Assembly (NCBI GenBank): GCA_023255615.1
Contig: JAHFLI010000048.1
Span: 1-8,659 of the forward strand
Reading direction: 5' to 3'
DNA: 8,659 nucleotides
Origin: Candidatus Woesearchaeota archaeon
GTDB lineage: Archaea > Nanobdellota > Nanobdellia > Woesearchaeales > JACQSR01
Positions 1 to 4,010 of this stretch are shown here, piece after piece. The notes below the pieces were generated by a model. The model saw only the letters and a list, made by a program, of their open reading frames with translations, had not been told where the DNA came from and did not search any database. A program made the position numbers and the translations under genes. The number at the start of each line of letters is the position of its first letter. The first letter of the stretch is position 1.

Positions 1-80
1 GGGTTCGACTACCTTTCGGGGTTTAGTGCCGTTGATCATGATGTTGGCAGTCCGTGCGGGCAGCTCCGTGGGGTAGTTCA
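1..80 (+). repeat. DGR variable repeat (VR)
   Basis: It aligns without gaps to 403-482 (offset 402). In the core 1-76, template A changed at VR positions 1, 10, 14, 19, 26, 31, 32, 47, 50, 56, 58, 72 and 73: ten to G, three to T, none to C. Only one non-A position differs (C13 against G415). Positions 77-78 (TT against CC) mark where tight identity ends. In the target frame, 12 codons differ and 11 of these change the amino acid (for example N to Y, N to V, D to L, Y to C, R to G). The central DHD codons keep their adenines. The repeat may extend left beyond the window. Confidence 0.92.
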
Positions 81-138
81 AGTCGCCGAAGGCGACGTGC
101 AGAAAAGAAGACCGCTGGAAGAATTAGTTACACGATGA
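1..138 (+). CDS. C-terminal end of DGR target (variable) protein, partial
   Basis: The frame is open from base 1 to a TGA at 136-138 and encodes the last 45 residues of a protein that begins outside the window. The first 30 residues (GFDYLSGFSAVDHDVGSPCG and on to VAE at about residue 30) align without gaps to the translation of the template repeat. The tail, EGDVQKRRPLEELVTR, lies outside the repeat. DGR targets are usually surface or binding proteins with a C-type-lectin-like fold whose variable residues sit near the C terminus. Position and reading frame fit that, but too little of the protein is present to identify the fold. The other two forward frames close at 22-24 and 74-76, so this is the only frame open across the repeat. 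The frame agrees with that implied by the TR, where adenine-bearing codons (AAY, AGG, TAC, GAY) give mostly amino-acid-changing substitutions. Confidence 0.8.
   Translation, partial: GFDYLSGFSAVDHDVGSPCGQLRGVVQVAEGDVQKRRPLEELVTR
59..76 (+). other. Probable initiation-of-mutagenic-homology (IMH) segment of the VR
   Basis: The GC-rich 3' end of the VR (GGCAGCTCCGTGG at 59-71) is identical to TR 461-473 and its adenine is unchanged. It sits just before the hairpin at 82-96. In characterised DGRs the 3' end of the VR is a GC-rich IMH where cDNA synthesis or integration starts and where template and target must match. The assignment rests on position, composition and identity only. Confidence 0.5.
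82..96 (+). other. DGR target-site hairpin/cruciform just 3' of the VR
   Basis: GTCGCC (82-87) and GGCGAC (91-96) form a perfect 6-bp GC-rich inverted repeat with a GAA loop, about five bases after the VR core ends. In the Bordetella phage DGR, and others, a short hairpin or cruciform with a G-A-rich loop a few bases downstream of the VR promotes target recognition. The matching position after the TR (484-498) has no such inverted repeat, as expected if the hairpin marks the recipient and not the donor. The bases also encode part of the target protein (VAEGD). Confidence 0.65.
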
Positions 139-211
139 GTAGTACGGCAAGTTGTACGAAAAGAAGATATTTCACATGTGGCGTGGCAATGACTGACCCA
201 ACAACAGTAAG

Positions 212-222
212 TTTTATTAAAT
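212..222 (+). promoter_or_regulatory. Possible TATA box for the TR/RT transcript, in a T-rich stretch
   Basis: TTTTATTAAAT resembles an archaeal TATA element. Archaeal transcription usually starts about 26 bp downstream of the TATA centre, here near 243, just before the closing helix of the structured RNA at 249. The T-rich stretch 211-239 could equally be the terminator of the target gene; both may apply. Apart from this, 139-240 holds no open frame or repeat that I can support. Confidence 0.35.
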
Positions 223-248
223 CTTAATTTCCTTTTCTCACTGTCTCA

Positions 249-378
249 GTAGCTCAATGGGAGTGGTGCTGGACTACATGCTCGTTTACTATGTAGCATA
301 TGCTAGATGAAATACAGCTGCAACACATAACTTTCGAGTTATCGATGAAGCAGCAGTGCAATGAAGTAAATGAGCTAC
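249..378 (+). ncRNA. Putative structured RNA upstream of the DGR template repeat
   Basis: This stretch has no credible open frame but nested complementary segments. P1 is a perfect 8-bp helix between 249-256 (GTAGCTCA) and 371-378 (TGAGCTAC) that closes the whole element. P2 is CTACAT 274-279 with ATGTAG 291-296. P3 is GCTGC 317-321 with GCAGC 350-354, then an internal loop, then ATAACT 327-332 with AGTTAT 337-342 closed by a TTCG tetraloop. A perfect 12-bp palindrome lies at 294-305 and could compete with P2. TR-containing RNA with structured flanks is the substrate of DGR reverse transcriptases. Here the structure lies 5' of the TR, where an avd gene often sits in other DGRs. I infer that it helps the RT bind or prime. 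It was folded by eye, without energies or covariation. Confidence 0.5.
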
Positions 379-402
379 AGGGTTGGGGCGTCTAACCTGA
401 AC

Positions 403-482
403 AGGTTCGACAACGATTCGAGGTTTAATGCCAATGATCATGATGTTGACAATCCGTACAGGCAGCTCCGTGGAATAGCCCA
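403..482 (+). repeat. DGR template repeat (TR)
   Basis: This is the donor copy of the VR at 1-80. The core 403-478 holds 22 adenines, of which 13 differ in the VR, against 1 of 54 other bases. Adenines are concentrated in AAY, GAY, AGG and TAC codons when read in the target frame (RFDNDSRFNANDHDV and so on), the usual DGR design. Weaker coding-level similarity continues to about 492 (AQYAE against VQVAE) with synonymous third-base differences, so this end is an old homologous remnant and not part of the exchanged repeat. A perfect short inverted repeat, AACCTG (394-399) and CAGGTT (402-407), straddles the left edge. The RT start codon follows 18 bases after the right edge. Confidence 0.9.
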
Positions 483-500
483 GTATGCTGAGACATTATT

Positions 501-1585
501 ATGCACCATAATCTATGGAAAGAACTGTGCTCGTTTAATAATCTCTTACGTGCTTTCATTAAAGCACGAAAAGGAAAAACAAAGAAAAAATACGTGCAGA
601 ATTTTAGGGAATATCTTACTGAAAATCTTGATCTTCTTCGCACTGAATTATTACTGCATAGCTACCGTCCACAACCATTAGTCAATTTTATCGTCCGTGA
701 TCCAAAAACAAGAAAAATTAGCAAGTCCTCATTTCGAGATCGAATAGTCCATCATGCACTCTGCAACATCATCGAACCAATTTTTGATAAATGTTTTATC
801 TATGATTCGTGGGCAAACCGAAAGAAAAAGGGAACATTGCAAGCAGTTGTACGTTTTAATCACTTCAAAAGAAAAGTGTCGAAGAATAATACCCGGACAT
901 GTTATATCTTCAAAGCGGATGTCAAAAAGTATTTCGAAAATATGAATCATGAGCTGTTGATAAAAATCATAAGAAAGAAAATAAACGATCCACAAATTCT
1001 CTGTCTGATAAATGTTATTTTATCAAACTGCATTGGGGGGGGGGCGATCAGCAAAAAGGAATGCCCTTGGGCAATCTTACTTCCCAATTCTTTGCAAATG
1101 TCTATCTCAATGAGCTTGATCAGTTTGTAAAGCACACACTGAAGGTAAAGTATTATTTGCGTTACGTCGATGATTTTGTCATTCTTCATGACAATAAACA
1201 ATTACTAGAAAAATATAAAACAGAAATCAATGTTTTTCTGCAACAACATTTAGATATTGAGCTGCATCCAGATAAGTCGAAAATAATATCCTTAGATAAA
1301 GGAGTAACTTTTCTTGGGTTTCGAGTTTTCTATCATCATCTATTGCTCAAGAAGTCAAACGTAAGAATGATGCGAAGAAACGTCGATGATATCATAAGAA
1401 CCTATCGGCACGGAATTATTGATTATGATACTGTTTATGATTTCTTTGAGGGGTGGTTGGCTTATGCGAAACAGGCAAATACCTATACGCTTAGGAAAGA
1501 ATTAATGGCAAAAGTAGATAGAATTTTTCACGGCGAGCTGTCTACCGAAGAACTAAATAAGATAATCAAATTGGGGAATGAGTGA
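501..1585 (+). CDS. DGR reverse transcriptase, interrupted by a -1 frameshift at a G10 tract
   Basis: The RT copies TR RNA into adenine-mutagenised cDNA. The first frame (from ATG 501; the in-frame stop TGA at 489-491 limits upstream extension) carries the fingers and early palm: FRDRIVHHAL near residue 77 and FKADVKKYF with the first catalytic Asp at residue 140. The second frame, joined across 1035-1044, carries KGMPLGNLTSQFFAN, the domain-4 motif in its DGR form, then RYVDDF with the catalytic DD at 1169-1174, HPDKSKI, FLGFRVF and a basic C-terminal thumb, ending at TGA 1583. Joined length is about 360 aa, normal for DGR RTs. Without a frameshift, translation ends at 1130 after 209 aa and lacks YVDD. 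Eleven or eight G, instead of the ten here, would restore the frame. No Shine-Dalgarno sequence precedes the start. Family assignment is secure; functional status is open. Confidence 0.9.
1035..1044 (+). repeat. G10 homopolymer tract at the RT frameshift
   Basis: Ten consecutive G in an AT-rich gene, exactly where the reading frame must change by -1 to join the two halves of the RT. Long mononucleotide G tracts are classic sites of slipped-strand mispairing and also of sequencing and assembly indels. Confidence 0.9.
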
Positions 1586-1672
1586 AGCATTCTCACTTGC
1601 CAAATACTCTTGATATGGTCTGGAAATTCTTCTCAATCAAAAAATATTTTAAGTGGAGCAAATTGATCTAAC

Positions 1673-1693
1673 CTCTTGAGCATTTTTCAAGAG
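1673..1693 (+). terminator. Hairpin between RT and gatE, possible terminator or regulatory stem
   Basis: CTCTTGA (1673-1679) and TCAAGAG (1687-1693) form a perfect 7-bp inverted repeat with a 7-nt loop, in the 164-bp gap after the RT. A second copy of the left arm, ACTCTTGA at 1607-1614, can pair over 8 bp with TCAAGAGT (1687-1694), so two alternative stems are possible. No long T run follows and archaeal terminators are mainly T-rich tracts, so the role is uncertain. No gene is seen in 1586-1749. Confidence 0.3.
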
Positions 1694-1749
1694 TCATAAG
1701 ATTAATAAAGACTCTATCTTATTCCATGAATGTTTAAAGAGATGCAAGA

Positions 1750-3177
1750 ATGGTAAATTACCAAGACCTCGGTTTTAAATGCGGACTTGAAATCCATCAG
1801 CAGTTGGAAGGAAAAAAGTTATTTTGCAATTGTCCAACAATGAACAGTTCAAAACATCCTGACAAAAAAGTTGAACGTTTTCTGAGGGCAAGTGCAGGAG
1901 AAACTGGAGAAGTAGATGTTGCTGCGCAGTATGAAATGGAAAAAAGAAAGAAGTTCATTTATGAGTCGAGTTCTGAAGATACGTGCTTAGTAGAATTTGA
2001 TGAAGAACCTCCCCATGAAGTGAATCACGATGCATTACAAACGGTATTAGTCATTGGAAAACTGTTGAATTGCAACATTGAAGACGAAATTCATTTTATG
2101 CGAAAGATTGTTGTCGATGGTTCAAACACCTCGGCATTTCAACGAACGGCGTTAATTGGAAGAAATGGATTCATCAAAACATCAAAAGGAAATGTAAAAA
2201 TCGCATCACTCTGCTTAGAAGAAGAAGCAGCAAAGAAAATAGAAGAAACGAAAGAATTCACAAAATATCGTTTAGATAGATTGGGAATCCCCTTATTAGA
2301 AATTGCAACCTCCGCGGATATTCAAGATCCAGAACATGCGAAGGAAGCTGCAGGCGTTATTGGAATGATATTGCGTTCTGTTTCCCACGTAAAGCGGGGT
2401 TTAGGTACTATTCGACAAGACGTCAATATCTCTATAAAAGGCGGTGCGCGGATCGAAATCAAAGGTTTTCAAGATTTGCGCTCAATTCCGAAAGTTATTG
2501 AATATGAAATCGAAAGGCAGGTCAAACTTCTTGGGGAAAAAAAGAAAACAGACAACGAAGTGAGAAAAGCAGAAGCAGATTTTACCACGTCGTTTCTACG
2601 ACCGCTTCCTGGCGCAGCGAGAATGTACCCCGAGACAGATGTTGCATCAATTGAGATAAAAAGAGAAATGCTCGCCTCACTGGAAATTCCTCTTCTGTTA
2701 ACAGAATCCGTCGAAGATATCGAGCAAAAATATGGAATTCGAAAAGATCTTGCACAATTACTCGCAACATCAGGAAAAATTGAATTGTTTATACAAATCG
2801 TTGAAAAAAATAAAAATGTGAAGCCAGCATTCGTTTGTGAAACATTACTTTCCGCGTCAAAAGAGATCAAGCGAAAATTTTCTGTTGAAATTGATAACCT
2901 GACCAACAAAGAATATCTTGAAATATTTTCCTATCTTAATGATGGTAAAATATCAAAAGAAATAATCTATGATGTTCTTGTTGATTACGCAAAAGGAGAG
3001 TTTACACTGCAAAAATATGCAAAGGACTCTGATGAAGATATCGAAAAAGAAGTAAAAACAATCATTTACCAGCATAAAGGCGCTGCACCTGGAATGCTCA
3101 TGGGCAAAATCATGGAGAAATTCAGGGGAAAAATAGACGGCAAAAAAGCAATGGAACTGGTGAAGAAATACGGCTAA
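1750..3177 (+). CDS. gatE: Glutamyl-tRNA(Gln) amidotransferase subunit E, lacking the GAD insertion domain
   Basis: GatE works with GatD, which is not in the window, in archaea. It phosphorylates Glu mischarged on tRNA(Gln) and transfers ammonia released by the GatD asparaginase-like subunit, giving Gln-tRNA(Gln). Evidence: GLEIHQQL with LFCNCPT near the N terminus, DEEPPHEVN, DGSNTSAFQRT (the GatE form, unlike bacterial GatB), RLGIPLLEI, VKRGLGTIRQDVNISI, LRPLPGAARMYPETD at about residues 283-297, and a GatB/YqeY-type helical tail ending MGKIMEKFRGKIDGKKA. Length is 475 aa against roughly 600 or more for typical archaeal GatE. The AspRS-like GAD insertion that normally sits between the cradle and the LRPLP segment is replaced by about 26 hydrophilic residues (258-283). 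No Shine-Dalgarno sequence is visible. The stop overlaps the convergent regulator gene by 4 bp. Confidence 0.95.
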   Translation: MVNYQDLGFKCGLEIHQQLEGKKLFCNCPTMNSSKHPDKKVERFLRASAGETGEVDVAAQYEMEKRKKFIYESSSEDTCLVEFDEEPPHEVNHDALQTVLVIGKLLNCNIEDEIHFMRKIVVDGSNTSAFQRTALIGRNGFIKTSKGNVKIASLCLEEEAAKKIEETKEFTKYRLDRLGIPLLEIATSADIQDPEHAKEAAGVIGMILRSVSHVKRGLGTIRQDVNISIKGGARIEIKGFQDLRSIPKVIEYEIERQVKLLGEKKKTDNEVRKAEADFTTSFLRPLPGAARMYPETDVASIEIKREMLASLEIPLLLTESVEDIEQKYGIRKDLAQLLATSGKIELFIQIVEKNKNVKPAFVCETLLSASKEIKRKFSVEIDNLTNKEYLEIFSYLNDGKISKEIIYDVLVDYAKGEFTLQKYAKDSDEDIEKEVKTIIYQHKGAAPGMLMGKIMEKFRGKIDGKKAMELVKKYG

Positions 3178-3500
3178 TGTGCCACACTATGTTCTTCTGA
3201 TAACAATTTTTCTGTTTCAAGCTTTGTAATGATGTTATCCATTCGGATGAGCTCCTTTACCCAGGGATTTTTTGAATTCAATTTGTATAATTTGGCATTT
3301 CCAATCTTCCTCATAAAGACAACAATCTCTTTCCTCTCTAATTGAGGCCAGATTTCAGAAAAAGCAGTCCACCCAACCCCTGCGTTTGTTGCTATTTCAG
3401 TCATACTATAGTCCATATCTCTGGATTCAATAAGGAAGTCAAGTACGCGAATCAACGGGTAATCTCCAAAATATTCAACAAATGTGCTTTTTTCTTCCAT
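3174..3500 (-). CDS. Winged-helix transcriptional regulator, 108 aa
   Basis: Small DNA-binding protein in the style of archaeal winged-helix regulators. FGDYPLIRVLDFLIE forms the first helix, YSMTEIATNAGVGWTAFSEIWPQL the helix-turn-helix at about residues 31-54, and KEIVVFMRKIGNAKLYKLN the wing. It ends in a short hydrophilic helix, with no visible ligand domain or metal-binding Cys cluster. Its TAG stop overlaps the gatE stop on the other strand by 4 bp, so the two genes converge. It is divergent from the 84-aa gene at 3624 across a 123-bp gap, which makes that gene or itself the simplest candidate target. Nothing in the sequence identifies the signal it senses. Confidence 0.85.
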   Translation of the reverse strand: MEEKSTFVEYFGDYPLIRVLDFLIESRDMDYSMTEIATNAGVGWTAFSEIWPQLERKEIVVFMRKIGNAKLYKLNSKNPWVKELIRMDNIITKLETEKLLSEEHSVAH

Positions 3501-3516
3501 AACTTCTAACCTCTAT

Positions 3517-3525
3517 CTTTATATC
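3517..3525 (-). promoter_or_regulatory. Probable TATA box for the winged-helix gene
   Basis: Read on the minus strand the sequence is GATATAAAG, centred about 21 bases upstream of the ATG at 3500. That is slightly closer than the usual 26, which would place the transcription start at or just inside the start codon. A second AT-rich box (TATATAAA, 3545-3552) lies further out and could serve either strand. No Shine-Dalgarno sequence precedes the ATG. Confidence 0.45.
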
Positions 3526-3589
3526 TATCTACACAACTTACTACTATATAAACATTTCCATTATAAGCACTTAGATCATTAAAACAAAA

Positions 3590-3600
3590 ACTATTAATAT
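3590..3600 (+). promoter_or_regulatory. Possible TATA-like element for the 84-aa gene
   Basis: ACTATTAATAT lies about 28 bp upstream of the ATG at 3624, the spacing expected for a leaderless archaeal mRNA. The match is weaker than those upstream of the PPDK and transporter genes. Confidence 0.35.
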
Positions 3601-3623
3601 GAGTACTCCGTAATAGAAGCTCT

Positions 3624-3878
3624 ATGGAAGAAAAGACAATTATTAAAAAATTTATAATCAGAAAGCTGTATAGAAAAAGGATGTGGATGCACAAACATAC
3701 CAACATAAATAATCTCCCGAAGGGATTATCTAATGCATTACGAGTGTCTCGAGAAGTAAAAAATGCTATTGAGGAGTTACTCAAAGAACAGATATTATTA
3801 TCTAAGCCAACTCATTATGGTCTAGAGGTCAGCTTAAATCCAAAGAGAAAAAAAGAAATTGAAGATTTAGTCGAATAA
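3624..3878 (+). CDS. Conserved-looking 84-aa protein of unknown function
   Basis: I cannot name this family with certainty. The protein is basic at the N terminus (KKFIIRKLYRKRMWMHKHT). It then has a segment NINNLPKGLSN, an amphipathic helix (REVKNAIEELLKEQILLSK), and an ending PTHYGLEVSLNPKRKKEIEDLVE. The last part (KPT, YG, VSLNP, then a charged helix) resembles the end of small winged-helix-like proteins I associate with DPANN genomes, which would suggest nucleic-acid binding, but that is from memory. It has no signal peptide, membrane segment or Cys motif. Codon use looks like that of the neighbours, and an upstream AT-rich box supports expression. It is divergent from the winged-helix gene and may be controlled with it. 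The overlapping minus-strand frame (3506-3784) has no such features. Confidence 0.7.
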   Translation: MEEKTIIKKFIIRKLYRKRMWMHKHTNINNLPKGLSNALRVSREVKNAIEELLKEQILLSKPTHYGLEVSLNPKRKKEIEDLVE

Positions 3879-3980
3879 ATTCTTTTATTATCCGATGTGG
3901 ATCAACGTTTACATACTCTCGCTTGTTTGAAATCCTTTTGATTCTATAGAAAAGAAGAGAAATTATCTCCTATATTAATC

Positions 3981-3989
3981 TTTATAAAT
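3981..3989 (+). promoter_or_regulatory. TATA box for the PPDK gene (leaderless mRNA)
   Basis: TTTATAAAT is a near-ideal archaeal TATA box with its centre 26 bp before the ATG at 4011, so transcription should start at or next to the start codon. The 30 bases before the ATG are pyrimidine-rich with no Shine-Dalgarno sequence. A weak inverted repeat (GAGA, 3957-3960; TCTC, 3966-3969) lies upstream and could be an operator, but is too short to claim. Confidence 0.7.
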
Positions 3990-4010
3990 CCCTTCCTTCT
4001 TCCGAGAATC

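Larger units (their letters stand above)
1..1585 (+). other. Diversity-generating retroelement (DGR) cassette, 5' part cut by window edge
   Basis: The order is end of target gene with variable repeat, target hairpin, structured non-coding spacer, template repeat, then reverse transcriptase, all on the plus strand. DGRs copy a template RNA into cDNA with errors at adenines and paste it over the variable repeat of a target gene, diversifying a ligand-binding surface. Three things seen here support the call: a repeat pair differing almost only at template adenines, an RT with the DGR-type LGNLTSQ motif, and a GC-rich hairpin right after the VR. No Avd or HRDC accessory gene is visible between 139 and 402. 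DGRs are known in CPR bacteria and DPANN archaea. Whether this copy is active is uncertain because the RT is frameshifted. Confidence 0.9.

Noticed and set aside
245..300. tRNA-like start (GTAGCTCAATGGGAGTGG resembles a D-arm)
   Set aside because: No acceptor-stem partner, T-arm or correctly placed anticodon stem follows; the same bases fit better as the closing helix of the structured RNA.
370..681. 103-aa open frame running through the template repeat
   Set aside because: Its first part reads as target-protein sequence because the TR mirrors the target frame; the rest is out of frame with the reverse transcriptase and looks like random translation. It is a by-product of the TR, not a gene.
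1673..1693. Transposon-like terminal inverted repeat near the right side of the DGR
   Set aside because: Only 7 bp, with no matching copy at the left side within the window and no direct repeat flanking it; kept only as a possible hairpin.
2469..2909. 146-aa minus-strand frame inside gatE
   Set aside because: Shadow of a strongly conserved plus-strand gene; no recognisable motif, Ser/Ile-rich as expected for antisense of AT-rich coding DNA.
3506..3784. 92-aa minus-strand frame with a hydrophobic stretch overlapping the 84-aa gene
   Set aside because: It covers the divergent promoter region and the opposite strand of a better-supported gene; the hydrophobicity comes from antisense of Lys/Asn-rich codons.
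3957..3969. Small inverted repeat GAGA-N5-TCTC upstream of the PPDK TATA box
   Set aside because: Four-base arms occur by chance often; no second copy near other promoters of the window.
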